The notes: generated by a model not told the origin, from the sequence alone. A stretch of 64,000 nt of DNA from Bacillus sp. FJAT-27264 (GCF_001682855.1 NZ_MAQW01000012.1:620001-684000), one strand, 5' to 3'. Counted from the first letter of the stretch, positions 8,700 through 17,839 are shown. Program-made: numbers and translations.

Positions 8700-9149
8700 C
8701 TAGACTGCTTCTTTTACCGCCTTCTCCAGATTCAGGATCAGTTCCTGCTCAAGGTCACTGACTCCCGCCTCCACAAAGGCAACATATTCGATCGGCTGTT
8801 CCTGACTAGCCAATTGCCTGATCCTGTTCAACATATAGCGCTGTGCATCCGGCAATAACATTTCTCCTTGCCCTGTGTCATCCCTGCATAATGTAACCCA
8901 AGAGTACTCCTGTCCTTCAGTCACTGATGCAGCTGATTCCATAGGCAACCTCAAGCTGAATAAAGATCCTCCTAGAGAATCCGCCATCTGGCTCGGTGTA
9001 GCTTGGCTAAACACAGAATAACGCCGGGGCGGCATATGCACTGCTGCTCCGTTCGCCTTGCGTCCGGCAATCAGCCGGCTGTTTTGATAGGCAAGCCATC
9101 CCGAAGCCAGCAGCAACAGGAGTGCAGCAGCCAATACCGCCAGGATCAT
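8700..9149 (-). CDS. Hypothetical single-pass membrane protein
   Basis: The 149-residue protein begins with a hydrophobic helix (residues 2-22, leucine/alanine rich) that is a signal anchor, followed by a soluble part with no recognised motif. GAGGATGG precedes the ATG. The C-terminal part (DLEQELILNLEKAVKEAV) is helical and acidic. It lies upstream of a GNAT gene on the same strand. I do not recognise the family. Confidence 0.6.
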   Translation of the reverse strand: MILAVLAAALLLLLASGWLAYQNSRLIAGRKANGAAVHMPPRRYSVFSQATPSQMADSLGGSLFSLRLPMESAASVTEGQEYSWVTLCRDDTGQGEMLLPDAQRYMLNRIRQLASQEQPIEYVAFVEAGVSDLEQELILNLEKAVKEAV

Positions 9150-9344
9150 CCATCCTCACCGTCCATTCCTAATTAACAACACTTCCTTTATCTTATCACG
9201 GTAGTAAGACGGACGGGAATGGGGATTTTGCAGACATATCATTTTGTAATCCATCTTCTGTATGTCCCGCCTTCCAGTGAACCATAATAACAGGGACTAC
9301 GGGATAAATCCTATAAAGTCATTTTAAAATATTCAAAATAACAG

Positions 9345-9373
9345 TTGAAACTTTTTCGGCCATGTCCCATAAT
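9345..9373 (+). promoter_or_regulatory. Sigma-A promoter of the transaldolase gene
   Basis: TTGAAA (9345-9350), 17 bases, CATAAT (9368-9373), about 50 bases upstream of the ATG. Confidence 0.6.
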
Positions 9374-9427
9374 AAAACATGAAAGCGGCTAGCCAATCCA
9401 TTAGGAAATCAAGGGAGGATATCAGCA

Positions 9428-10075
9428 ATGAAATTTTTCTTGGACACAGGGAATATTGAAGAGATCAAACGTATCACCCGCCTCGGTTTGGTGGATGGCG
9501 TAACGACAAATCCTTCACTGATCGCCAAAGAAGGCCGACTGTTCAAAGACGTTATCAAAGAAATCGTCGAGATCGTGCCAGGACCTGTCAGTGCTGAAGT
9601 CATCGGCCTGAAGGCTGATGAAATGCTTAAGGAAGCTTATGAAATTGCTGAGTGGGCTCCAAATGTGGTAATTAAGCTGCCTATGACCGAGGATGGTCTG
9701 GAAGCCTGTTACGAGCTCACGAAAAAAGGCATCAAAACCAATGTGACGCTTATCTTCTCCGCTGCCCAAGGCCTGATGGCCGCTAAGGCCGGCGCCACCT
9801 ATATCAGCCCATTCGTAGGACGCCTGGATGATATCGGCGTGGACGGGTTGCAACTGATTCGAGATCTCAAGACTATCCTGACCAACTACGGCCTGACTTC
9901 CGAAATTATTGCAGCCAGTATCCGTAACATTGCCCATGTGGAGCAAGCTGCCTTAGCAGGTGCACATATCGCTACAATTCCTGGTTCCCTCTTGCCTTCA
10001 CTCTGGAAGCACCCGCTGACCGATAACGGTATCGAGCGTTTCCTCAAGGACTGGGAGACCGTTCCAAAAGCTTAA
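9428..10075 (+). CDS. fsa: Transaldolase, small TalC/fructose-6-phosphate aldolase type
   Basis: The 215-residue length and sequence place it in the short transaldolase family (MipB/TalC/FSA). Landmarks are [14 protein letters not shown] at the N-terminus, the TTNPSL motif near residues 26-31, the Schiff-base lysine at about residue 83 in VVIKLPMT, and TLIFSAAQ. In Bacillota such proteins usually act as transaldolase, moving a dihydroxyacetone unit in the pentose phosphate pathway; an aldolase activity is possible. It is a single-gene unit with its own promoter and terminator. GGGAGG precedes the ATG. Confidence 0.93.
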   Translation: MKFFLDTGNIEEIKRITRLGLVDGVTTNPSLIAKEGRLFKDVIKEIVEIVPGPVSAEVIGLKADEMLKEAYEIAEWAPNVVIKLPMTEDGLEACYELTKKGIKTNVTLIFSAAQGLMAAKAGATYISPFVGRLDDIGVDGLQLIRDLKTILTNYGLTSEIIAASIRNIAHVEQAALAGAHIATIPGSLLPSLWKHPLTDNGIERFLKDWETVPKA

Positions 10076-10101
10076 TATAGTTTACTTTGATAGTGAACAC
10101 C

Positions 10102-10136
10102 AAGCCCTTGTCCGAATATCCGGACAAGGGCTTTTT
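10102..10136 (+). terminator. Rho-independent terminator of the transaldolase gene
   Basis: Thirteen-base perfect arms (10102-10114 and 10121-10133, AAGCCCTTGTCCG) are followed by a T-run. Confidence 0.9.
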
Positions 10137-10227
10137 AATATCGTTATTTAATTACTTGGCTTTCATCATAAAGACAGAGCCTAAAATAAATGCTAAAGAG
10201 TGTGCTAGCCCAGCTCTTTTCGGTAGT

Positions 10228-10249
10228 TCAGCGGGCCCGGGCCCGCTGA
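10228..10249. repeat. Perfect 22-bp palindrome at the 3' end of the MFS gene
   Basis: Bases 10228-10249 equal their own reverse complement (core GCGGGCCCGGGCCCGC). The MFS stop codon is its first three bases on the minus strand. No T-run follows, so it is not a standard terminator. Confidence 0.9.
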
Positions 10250-11508
10250 GTCCGGATCGAGAAAGACTTCGCTGTCTTTTTGACTCCATCCTCTCCACCT
10301 TCTTCTTTGCTTGGCGTTACAGCAAACAAACTCAACAAACCACCCACAGCACCCAATGCGGCCATGGTTCCGAATAGCACCCAATGGCCCCGGGTCATTA
10401 GCAGCGAGACGACCGGAGGCCCCAGCGCCACCCCGATGAACCGCATACTACTATATAGCGAAGTAATCGTTCCACGGTTCTCCTTTTCAAAAGCCTCGGT
10501 GATCAGTGCATCCATGCAGGGGAGGACCACCCCAATACCGATGCCACTCACCGTCAGGAACGCTACCATCATATAAATTCCCTTGTTGAAGCCAGTAACC
10601 ACCATCGCCCCAGTCAGCAACACCATTCCGCCAAAGCCCAGCCATTTCATTAGGGCCTTGTTCTGACCGATGATCTTCCCGCACCCGTAGGATGCAAGAC
10701 ATAGCAGTGCCAACGGGATCGCCAGCACCAGCCCTTTCATCGCTCCATGCAGCTTATGTTTGGTTTCCAGGATCTCGGATAGATAAAAAAGCACTCCAAA
10801 GGTCACAAACATGCAAATGCCACCGATCGCAAATATCGCATAGAGCCAGCGCCCTCTTTTGCGGAGAATGTCCTTAATCTCGGATAAGAACTTGCGCAGT
10901 GTCGGTTTCTCCTCCGCAGCCTGATCTTCCTTTTTCGGCGGCTTGACCAGAAACAGCACCAGCACAAATGATAGGATGCAGAGAAACGGAATCGCGATAA
11001 ATGGAGCGTACCAGAGCAGCGTTCCCAGGTATGCGCCCAGAATCGGGCTAAGCACCTTGCCGAAGGTATTAGAGGTCTCAATCAACCCCAAGCTTTTGCT
11101 GACCTCCTTCTCATCCTTGAACAAATCCCCCACAAACGGCAACACAATTGGAAAAGCGCCTGCCGCACCGATTCCCTGAAGCAGTCGCCCGGCAAGAATT
11201 ACCCAATATGCGCTATACCCTTTCATGAACCAGGCGGCGATTACACAAACCACCCCACCTATAGCGGCTAACATAAGGCTGGGCAGTATCACAATTTTCC
11301 GTCCATAGCGGTCGGAGAAAAAACCGGCAACCGGGATCATTAAAATGGCAATCAGACCATAAACCGTGATGATCATGCTAACCTGAAAAGAATTGATCCC
11401 CAAGGCATGTTCAATCTGCGGTAAAGTTGGCAGTAGCATGGAGTTCCCTAGCGTCATTATTAGCGGAATGGAAGCCAGTGCAACCAGATCCCATTTTTTA
11501 TCCCTCAT
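10228..11508 (-). CDS. MFS multidrug-type efflux transporter
   Basis: The 426-residue protein has about twelve membrane helices. GFFSDRYGRKIVILPS is the MFS motif A after helix 2, and GRLLQGIGAAGAFPIVLPF matches the motif B region of DHA1-type drug:proton antiporters. The substrate is unknown. The ATG at 11508 follows AGGTGG at good distance; an upstream in-frame ATG at 11538 has a poor ribosome site. The last codons (RARAR) and the stop lie inside a perfect 22-base GC palindrome. Confidence 0.88.
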   Translation of the reverse strand: MRDKKWDLVALASIPLIMTLGNSMLLPTLPQIEHALGINSFQVSMIITVYGLIAILMIPVAGFFSDRYGRKIVILPSLMLAAIGGVVCVIAAWFMKGYSAYWVILAGRLLQGIGAAGAFPIVLPFVGDLFKDEKEVSKSLGLIETSNTFGKVLSPILGAYLGTLLWYAPFIAIPFLCILSFVLVLFLVKPPKKEDQAAEEKPTLRKFLSEIKDILRKRGRWLYAIFAIGGICMFVTFGVLFYLSEILETKHKLHGAMKGLVLAIPLALLCLASYGCGKIIGQNKALMKWLGFGGMVLLTGAMVVTGFNKGIYMMVAFLTVSGIGIGVVLPCMDALITEAFEKENRGTITSLYSSMRFIGVALGPPVVSLLMTRGHWVLFGTMAALGAVGGLLSLFAVTPSKEEGGEDGVKKTAKSFSIRTQRARAR

Positions 11509-11608
11509 GGACTGACCACCTTTTATCTTAGTTGACATTACCCTTTATTGTGGTTTGTTCCCCTCTCTTTATACACTGTGATCCAAATAAATAGCCTTTT
11601 GTAGACTG

Positions 11609-11652
11609 TGAAAAAAAGTAAAACCGTACTTCGCGAGGCGAAGACGGTTTTT
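11609..11652 (-). terminator. Rho-independent terminator of helD
   Basis: AAACCGT (11621-11627) and ACGGTTT (11644-11650) enclose a further TTCGC/GCGAA stem and are followed on the minus strand by a seven-T run. Confidence 0.85.
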
Positions 11653-11682
11653 TGTGATTTGAAAAAATTGAATTTTTTTATA

Positions 11683-14031
11683 TTACACGCTGCCCACTGT
11701 AAGTGACTCAGTCTTCGATGCCGGCATAAAACGGCTGGGATGTCCCAGACAATAAATATGCAGCAAATGCATCGCCCGGGTACAGGCTGTATAGAACAAT
11801 TTGCGTTCGCTTTCCCGATTATACTGCTGATCCGATCCATCATAAATAATAACGGCATCGAATTCCACACCCTTCGCCAAGTAAGCCGGCAGCACCAACG
11901 TGCCCTTTTGGAAGTTCGGAGTATCCTTCGTCACCAGCCTGGCTGGTAATTTGTCCTCAAGTGCGGAATGAACACGAGCGCTCTCTTCCGCTGTTTTACA
12001 GATGACCGCCACATAATGATAGCCCTGGGCATGCAGCTGTAGAATATCCTGTTCCACCGCGCTCATCAGTTCTCCGCTAGTTGCCACAACTTGTACCTGT
12101 GGTTCTTCACCACGACGGTTGAATGGCATGATTCTCTCCCCGCCGGGTATCATCGATCTCGTGAACTCGACAATCTCATAGGTTGAGCGGTAGCTGCGCG
12201 TTAGCGAGATGACTTCCGTATTCTCTTCCCCATAAATGCTCACAAGGTTGCCGAGCTCACCAAGCACTTCGCCTTGAGCATAAATCGCCTGATTGAGATC
12301 CCCAAGCACCGTCATTTTCGCCCGCGGGAACAACCGCCGCAGGAATTCCAGCTGAAACGGTGAATAATCCTGCACTTCATCGACAATGACATGCCGAATC
12401 AGAGTATTGGTCCGGAAGCCCTGGCTCAGTTCCTTTAGATAAAGGAATGGCGTAGCATCCTCATAATAGAGCTGATTCTCTGCGAGGGCAGACACGGTTT
12501 GTTGGCTAATCTCATCCCATTCAGCTGGAAGAGGTCCGTCGTTCAAACTTACCATCAGCTGGCGGTCGCTGAACAGCTTGCTGTACAGCGCTTTGACATC
12601 CACAAAGCGTCCGCGCTTGATCCAACCGCGAAGCGGTTTGAGTCGCTGACTGACCACATAGCGGGCCAGCACCTCTTTTTCCGTGTCAAAATCGTCAAAG
12701 CTGCTCTCAGTCCCCCGCTTCTTGCGCCGCATCATCTGGTAAGCCCGGTGATAATCGCTGGAATCCAATAACTCAATCTGGTTCTCCACCCATTCTGAGC
12801 CCCGTTCCTCGTGGCTGTAAGCCGCCAGCTTCTTGAGCAGCCATCCAGTCATCAGCTCCACCCGGTTTGCCAGCCGGATCGCAGAATCATAGCTATAGAA
12901 CTGAGCCGCCATCTCTTCCTTGGTGACCACGATACGGCCCATGAATACGACCGGCTTGAACTGCATACCTTCCTTCTCCAGCATGGTGGCATACCGGCGA
13001 ATAGCATCCAGGAAAGCTACTGAGGACTTATATTGAATACCTTCCCTGCGGACACGGGCTTCAGGACCGTCCGGCGCGTTCAGCAGACTTTCCGTCTGGC
13101 TAAAGACATCTTCTAGTTGAAACTCTTGGGCTAACCGATGCTCCAAATACATCTGGAACGTAGTTTGCTGCATATTTTCCTCGCCCAATTCAGGTAGAAC
13201 GGTGGAGACATAGCTGTTAAACAGGGGGTTGGGTGAGAACAGCAGCATTTGGTCAGCCTGCAGTACTGCTCTGTATTTGTAGAGCAAGTACGCCACCCGC
13301 TGAAGTGCTGCCGAAGTCTTACCACTGCCGGCCGCTCCCTGAACGACCAGCATTCGGCTTTTATCATTGCGAATAATGCCATTTTGCTCCTTCTGGATCG
13401 TAGCAACAATGCTCTTCATCTTGTCATCCGCACTGTGACTGAGCACTTGTTGGAGCAGTTCATCCCCGATGGTCACCCCGGTATCGAACATGACCTCGAT
13501 CTTCCCGCTGTCAATCACAAACTGGCGTTTCAGCTCCATATTACCCGAAATGATCCCGCTAGGGGTATCATAGGAGGCTGGGCCCGGCGCTCCGTCATAG
13601 TAAAGGCTTGAAATTGGCGCACGCCAGTCATAAATCAGGAAATGTCCGTCATCCTCCATAAGTGATCCAATTCCTAGATAAATCTGCTCCGCTATACCAC
13701 TTGGGCCCTCTGAGAAATCTATACGGCCAAAATAGGGGGAGACCACCAGCTTTTTATATTTTTTAAGAGCTTTACTGGACTGCAAATGATGGCGTTCCCG
13801 TTCGTTAAGAATCTGCGCTTGCTGACGCAAACTGGTCGAGGTCTCGCCCAAATCATCGGGACTACTGAAGTTGACTGTTACCTCTTCCCAGAATTCTTTA
13901 CGCATATCCACCACATCGGTCCGGTGCAGTCCCAATTCCTCAGATAACTGCCGGATATGACCCGACAAGATCTGGGTGACCCGGGTTACCCGCTCCTGCT
14001 CTTCTTTCCATTCCTCTTGCTGATTCTCCAC
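11683..14031 (-). CDS. helD: HelD-type UvrD/SF1 ATPase (RNA polymerase recycling factor family)
   Basis: The 782-residue protein has a long helical N-terminus (residues 1-95) rich in charged residues, as in B. subtilis HelD where it enters the RNA polymerase secondary channel. A split superfamily-1 ATPase follows. Walker A GAAGSGKTS lies at about residues 232-240, VIVDEVQDYSPFQ is the Walker B region, GDLNQAIY is motif III and LTRSYRSTYEI is motif IV. By family knowledge HelD removes stalled RNA polymerase from DNA and can protect against rifamycins. The GTG at 14031 is used because GGGGATG lies upstream in register. It is a single-gene unit with a strong TATAAT upstream that faces a divergent promoter. 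Confidence 0.92.
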   Translation of the reverse strand: MENQQEEWKEEQERVTRVTQILSGHIRQLSEELGLHRTDVVDMRKEFWEEVTVNFSSPDDLGETSTSLRQQAQILNERERHHLQSSKALKKYKKLVVSPYFGRIDFSEGPSGIAEQIYLGIGSLMEDDGHFLIYDWRAPISSLYYDGAPGPASYDTPSGIISGNMELKRQFVIDSGKIEVMFDTGVTIGDELLQQVLSHSADDKMKSIVATIQKEQNGIIRNDKSRMLVVQGAAGSGKTSAALQRVAYLLYKYRAVLQADQMLLFSPNPLFNSYVSTVLPELGEENMQQTTFQMYLEHRLAQEFQLEDVFSQTESLLNAPDGPEARVRREGIQYKSSVAFLDAIRRYATMLEKEGMQFKPVVFMGRIVVTKEEMAAQFYSYDSAIRLANRVELMTGWLLKKLAAYSHEERGSEWVENQIELLDSSDYHRAYQMMRRKKRGTESSFDDFDTEKEVLARYVVSQRLKPLRGWIKRGRFVDVKALYSKLFSDRQLMVSLNDGPLPAEWDEISQQTVSALAENQLYYEDATPFLYLKELSQGFRTNTLIRHVIVDEVQDYSPFQLEFLRRLFPRAKMTVLGDLNQAIYAQGEVLGELGNLVSIYGEENTEVISLTRSYRSTYEIVEFTRSMIPGGERIMPFNRRGEEPQVQVVATSGELMSAVEQDILQLHAQGYHYVAVICKTAEESARVHSALEDKLPARLVTKDTPNFQKGTLVLPAYLAKGVEFDAVIIYDGSDQQYNRESERKLFYTACTRAMHLLHIYCLGHPSRFMPASKTESLTVGSV

Positions 14032-14054
14032 TTCATTTCATCCCCTTTTGAAGG

Positions 14055-14083
14055 TTGACATTTCAAATTATACATGGTAAAAT
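14055..14083 (+). promoter_or_regulatory. Consensus sigma-A promoter divergent from helD
   Basis: TTGACA (14055-14060), exactly 17 bases, TAAAAT (14078-14083). It reads away from helD, and no protein gene follows. A TATAAT on the opposite strand (14072-14067), the likely helD -10, lies inside its spacer. Confidence 0.7.
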
Positions 14084-14089
14084 TATATT

Positions 14090-14248
14090 GAATAATTGTG
14101 TTTTTACACAATATTTTCTTATCTGGCGTTTTTTCATTGTATCAATTTCATCTCTTTTTTTCAAGTTGAATAGTAACTTTATTCTCTTACATGCAGCAAT
14201 AACAAATACATTATAATTAATCCGGTCCCCTTGGGACTGGATTTTTTT
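14090..14248 (+). ncRNA. Predicted short non-coding RNA divergent from helD
   Basis: A consensus promoter would start transcription near 14090, and a hairpin plus seven-T terminator ends it at about 14248, giving a transcript of roughly 160 nt. It holds no reading frame with a ribosome site; the only ATG, near 14191, gives three codons. It is AU-rich, with a short hairpin (ATTGTG/CACAAT, about 14105-14121) near its 5' end. Function unknown; the promoter geometry suggests competition with helD transcription. This is inferred from signals alone. Confidence 0.45.
14221..14248 (+). terminator. Orphan Rho-independent terminator on the plus strand
   Basis: TCCGGTCCC (14221-14229) pairs with GGGACTGGA (14233-14241), with one G-U pair, and is followed by seven Ts. 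No protein gene precedes it on this strand. Confidence 0.75.
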
Positions 14249-14971
14249 GTTGAGTGCGCTCAAGTGGAAGATAGCAAAAAGGGGCCTTGCACACTGCGCT
14301 CATGACACCCTGTATAGTGAACAAGTCAGGGCCCGGTTCAGGTCTTCACGCCCTAACTTGGGAAGCTGGGCTCTGTTTTTGCTGGGAAATGTCAGACTGT
14401 TGAGAACGTAGTTTTTTGAGAAAATACATCATTAAATTTATGGATCTTCATATGCAAATAACGACGATAGGGTCCGTTAGCCCCCATACATGAGTTTTAC
14501 CTTCTGACGCAATCGTTTTGGCAAGCACTGATGATGAAGGGGTGTCCCAAAAGCTATGAAATAGCTGCTTGGGACACCCCTTGGTTTTGAGTAAGATGTA
14601 TGTCTTAGCTTGGGTGGACGCTCCGCGAACGAACAGTTTAAGTGGGAGAATATCTTCAATCTTTAAAATACACAAAAAAATCTCTCTTTTGGTAAAATGG
14701 AAGTGCGACGTGGTTTCCAGCGATTTCTGCTTCACGGCATAGAGAAAGTGCCCCCCGGTCGGATGGCTTTCACTTGCCCATAACGTGTTGAAGCAAGCCA
14801 CAGAGGACCAAAAAAGCAGAGCAGCGATTCTTCAATAGCGGGAGAATCGCTGCTCTGCTTACTTTTTTGTCGTTAGAATGAAAGAAGCTGTGTCCGATCG
14901 TTAGAAAAACTACGTTTGGGACAGCCTCTTTCGTGTTGCTTCAAGAATACATGCAGAATTGAAATTCAGTT
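14249..14971. other. Gene-free stretch with strong hairpins, possible mobile-element remnant
   Basis: I see no credible gene in these 720 bases; the open frames lack ribosome sites and known domains. Three hairpins are present: 14538-14583 (arms of about 13 bases, core GGGGTGTCCC, with an inner AGCTAT/ATAGCT stem), 14814-14860 (18-base perfect arms) and 14884-14932 (imperfect, core GGCTGTCCC). Such GGTGTCCC hairpins are often found at insertion-sequence ends, but no transposase is left. The last one probably terminates the gene that ends at 14972. Confidence 0.5.
14814..14860. repeat. Strong inverted repeat, 18-bp perfect arms
   Basis: AAGCAGAGCAGCGATTCT (14814-14831) and its exact complement (14843-14860) with an 11-base loop. 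T-runs lie on both sides, so it can act as a two-way terminator. Confidence 0.85.
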
Positions 14972-15862
14972 TTAGCTTATGTAAGCCTCAACCAAAACTA
15001 AATTCGAGCTACCTTTTTGCACGGGAGCGAAGTTAAAGTAGATATGAACCCCTGATCCCAAAGCATTCCAGCCTTCAGGGTAAAAAGAATAGTCGAAATA
15101 CTGCCCATATTCGTCCTTGTCGCTAACCCAACTCTTCTCAATGTCAGAAGCCTTAACATTTAGCAATACGTTAGCATATTCCTTAATGACATCTGGCTTA
15201 TTGGCAGACACTGTGGAATTAACCATTTTTTTAAATTTCTCTTTATAATAAGTGCGGCCGGTTGAAGTACTTTCTTTCTCAGAAGTATATTTGTCCAAAT
15301 AATCATTATACTTGTCCATTTTCCCGGTTTTTAGTGCATCTCCATAAGCCCTCACAAGAACAGCAGCCTGTTCTTTCATAGTAGCCGTCATTTGCTCTGT
15401 GCTTCCACTAAGCTTGATGACGCCGGTCGATGTTGCAGCCCCTGATGAAGAGGAACTTGAAGCCGCTGGCGCTGGCGTTGATGCCGATCCTGAAGCCACT
15501 GGACTCGATGTCGACCCTGATGACGATCCCAAAGCATCATTATAAGGGATTCCATCATTGCCCCCGTCACCGCTCGTAAGTGTAATCGTTTGGGTTGCGT
15601 TGTTCCAGCCCAGCTCTACGCCAAGTGCTTCTGCTGTTGATCTTAATGGCAGATAAGTCGTGCCATTGTAGACGAGTGCCGAGAGCTTCTGGCCATTATT
15701 ATCTTTGGGAGTCCAGGATGAACCGTTGACAATAAACTTGATGTTTGAGTTTAGCGCAGCCTGAATTTTCTGGATACCATTCGAAGCCCCTACTCCGATT
15801 GCACCAAAGACCAATCCACTCACTACTAACGAACTTACAAATACTGATTTTTTGATTTGCAT
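14972..15862 (-). CDS. Secreted protein with copper-amine-oxidase-like N-terminal domain
   Basis: The 296-residue protein has a signal peptide (residues 1-26). A PF07833-type domain follows at about residues 36-97 (KFIVNGSSW..., TTYLPLRSTAEALGVELGW, TQTITLT), then a Ser/Ala/Pro linker (about 110-150) and a C-terminal part of about 145 residues that I do not recognise. In Paenibacillus this beta-rich domain is common in secreted and wall-bound proteins and does not imply copper oxidase activity. GGGGGA precedes the ATG. It stands alone, between a hairpin-rich spacer and an AT-rich upstream region. Confidence 0.8.
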   Translation of the reverse strand: MQIKKSVFVSSLVVSGLVFGAIGVGASNGIQKIQAALNSNIKFIVNGSSWTPKDNNGQKLSALVYNGTTYLPLRSTAEALGVELGWNNATQTITLTSGDGGNDGIPYNDALGSSSGSTSSPVASGSASTPAPAASSSSSSGAATSTGVIKLSGSTEQMTATMKEQAAVLVRAYGDALKTGKMDKYNDYLDKYTSEKESTSTGRTYYKEKFKKMVNSTVSANKPDVIKEYANVLLNVKASDIEKSWVSDKDEYGQYFDYSFYPEGWNALGSGVHIYFNFAPVQKGSSNLVLVEAYIS

Positions 15863-16068
15863 TGAATGTTTCCCCCCATATCAATTCAGACAAATCCTGA
15901 GACAGCTTTTATAAATATTCCTGCCATTCACTAAAGATAATTTATTTAAAAGTATTACCTTTAATCAATTGAAATGTCATATTTTTCATGATAACAATGC
16001 TTTATTAAACTTTCAAAACAATATTTACCATTAATAAAATTAATACTTTCCCGTCTCTTAACGTAATA

Positions 16069-16112
16069 AAAACCAGTCCGCTCCTTCTCAGAGTCAGACT
16101 GGCCCTTTTTTT
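16069..16112. terminator. Bidirectional terminator after the FUSC-type gene
   Basis: CCAGTC (16073-16078) and GACTGG (16097-16102), with an inner CTCTGAGA-like stem, are flanked by T-runs on both strands. Confidence 0.75.
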
Positions 16113-16138
16113 AAATCAAATCAATTTTTCTTAAAAAG

Positions 16139-17167
16139 CTATTCCTTCTCCTCCGACATTCGATGGATCTGATCCGCCACTTTATCGAGACGCTCCAGCT
16201 GATATCCGTAATCATAGATAGCGCCAGCTACGACAGAAAGACGCAGTTGTCCGAATTTCTCACCGTTATACCCCTCGATCGCCGCCTCCAAGAACTTGTC
16301 ATTCTCTTCCGAAAGCGTCTTGCACTCGGCAGCTCCCGGCTTCAGCTTGTCTTCAAACTTCAGCAGAATATGCTCATGATATTTGATCAGCAGTTCCAGA
16401 TGACGGTCAAACAACCGATCCGTCTCCTCCGTACGCTCCGCCTGAAAATAATGGCGATCCACGGCCTCCAGTACCGCATATCCCTTCAGCAGAGAAGCCA
16501 ACAGGTTCTTGTACACGACCATTTGCCTGGTCTGACTGTACTTAGCCCGTCTAAGCTGCTTCTGCTCCTCTTCGAGTAGGCTGTATTTGTCCGACAGTGA
16601 TTTGATCGAGCCTTCCAGTGCGTGCTTCTCATCACGAAATACGCTTTCCTTCATCTCATGCGACACACAAGTTCTTAGCAACAGGGACAGACTCGCGAAG
16701 ACACTCTCAATTTGCTGGATATACTGCTTGCGAGGCTTCGGTGGAAATACAGTTATATTAATTAAGAAGGCCGAGACGATCCCCGTCAGCGTAAGCAGAA
16801 ACCGGGTCAGGGCGAATTCCCATTGTCCCGATGCTTCCATTACGGAAATTACAGTAACCAGAGTCAGACCAATGGTGTCGGCCCGTTTCATTTTCATACT
16901 TATCATAATCACCAGAATACACACCAGTCCTACTGCAATCGGTTCATTCGACAGTAGCATGCCGCCCAGCAAGGCCAGCACCGCCCCCATTGTACTCGTC
17001 TGAATCTGGTCCAGGAAATAACGCCAAGACCGGTAAATGGAAGGCTGCATGGCGAAAATAGCAGCGATCGCCGCGCCGACTGGAGATGAAAATTGCAGCA
17101 GCACGGACAGGTACAAGGCCAGGGTAACTGCCATCCCTGTTTTAAGAATGCGGGCTCCAAAAGCCAA
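16139..17167 (-). CDS. Aromatic acid exporter/FUSC family membrane protein
   Basis: The protein has 342 residues. The N-terminal 140 or so form four to five membrane helices with the family pattern GARILKTGMAVTLALYLS and a FAMQPSIYRSWRYFLDQIQ loop, as in B. subtilis YqjA. The C-terminal 200 residues are a cytoplasmic helical domain. By homology it belongs to the ArAE/FUSC transporters; the substrate is unknown. The TTG at 17167 is chosen because AAAGGAGG lies seven bases before it; an ATG at 17173 would overlap that site. It is a monocistronic unit. Confidence 0.82.
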   Translation of the reverse strand: MAFGARILKTGMAVTLALYLSVLLQFSSPVGAAIAAIFAMQPSIYRSWRYFLDQIQTSTMGAVLALLGGMLLSNEPIAVGLVCILVIMISMKMKRADTIGLTLVTVISVMEASGQWEFALTRFLLTLTGIVSAFLINITVFPPKPRKQYIQQIESVFASLSLLLRTCVSHEMKESVFRDEKHALEGSIKSLSDKYSLLEEEQKQLRRAKYSQTRQMVVYKNLLASLLKGYAVLEAVDRHYFQAERTEETDRLFDRHLELLIKYHEHILLKFEDKLKPGAAECKTLSEENDKFLEAAIEGYNGEKFGQLRLSVVAGAIYDYGYQLERLDKVADQIHRMSEEKE

Positions 17168-17338
17168 ATCCATCCCTCCTTTATTAGTCTTCATTCTCAT
17201 TATAGTACAAACATTATTACCCCTTGAGCAAGCTGACGAAATTTAGACTCTTTTAATCCTCTACTCAGGATCATTTCAGCTTTTCGGGGATACTAGTTCA
17301 AGAGCCTGACCATTTAAAAATCTACAAGAGGTGATTCC

Positions 17339-17830
17339 ATGAACAACTCTGTCTCAAAAATAGCGGCATGCGCCGCTGTACTGCTATTCACTGCTGCCTC
17401 CACGCTAACGCTCCCAAACAGCGTCCAAGCTGAGAGTGCGACACCGTCCCACGCTCCCCAAATTCAACGTGAGCCTCATCAGCACCAGAGCAGGGAAGGG
17501 AAATTCCGCACTGGCGGCGGCCACTTCATCATTACCGAAACCGCCAAGCTGCTGGAAATGGATCGGTCAGAGCTTGTCCAGAACCTGAAGGGCGGCAAGT
17601 CACTGTATACTATCGCCCAGGAAAAGAAGGGCTGGAACGAGAAGCAATATGTGCAGAAGCTAAGTGAAGCTGCCGGTAAGCGGCTGGACAAAGCTGTTAC
17701 GGAGGGCCGGATCACCGGTGCCGAAGCCCAGAAGCTGAAAGCCGGCTTGCCTGCTATCCTCAAACAACGAATCGGCCAAGTCGGACAATTCCAGGACCGT
17801 TCGGTTGATCCTCACCGAAACAACATCTAA
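17339..17830 (+). CDS. Secreted protein of unknown function
   Basis: The 163-residue protein has a signal peptide (residues 1-31, cleavage after VQA), a His/Gln-rich spacer, then a helical region. LLEMDRSELVQNLKGGKSLYTIAQEKGW-like text (about residues 75-100) resembles the repeats of secreted Bacillota proteins in which an x-GKSLxxIAxxKG loop alternates with LDKAVxxGxIT helices. These domains are seen in many surface proteins, but I cannot name a function. AGAGGTG precedes the ATG. It is followed by a shared terminator and convergent with the PAP2 gene. Confidence 0.75.
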   Translation: MNNSVSKIAACAAVLLFTAASTLTLPNSVQAESATPSHAPQIQREPHQHQSREGKFRTGGGHFIITETAKLLEMDRSELVQNLKGGKSLYTIAQEKKGWNEKQYVQKLSEAAGKRLDKAVTEGRITGAEAQKLKAGLPAILKQRIGQVGQFQDRSVDPHRNNI

Positions 17831-17839
17831 GAATATCTA

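Noticed and set aside
9345-10136. A pentose phosphate operon linking rpiA, the transaldolase, pgl and rpe
   Set aside because: These genes are on different strands, separated by terminators and up to tens of kilobases; they share a pathway but not an operon.
14448-14801. Minus-strand frame of 117 codons as a gene or transposase
   Set aside because: No ribosome site, no known domain, and two strong hairpins lie inside or next to it.
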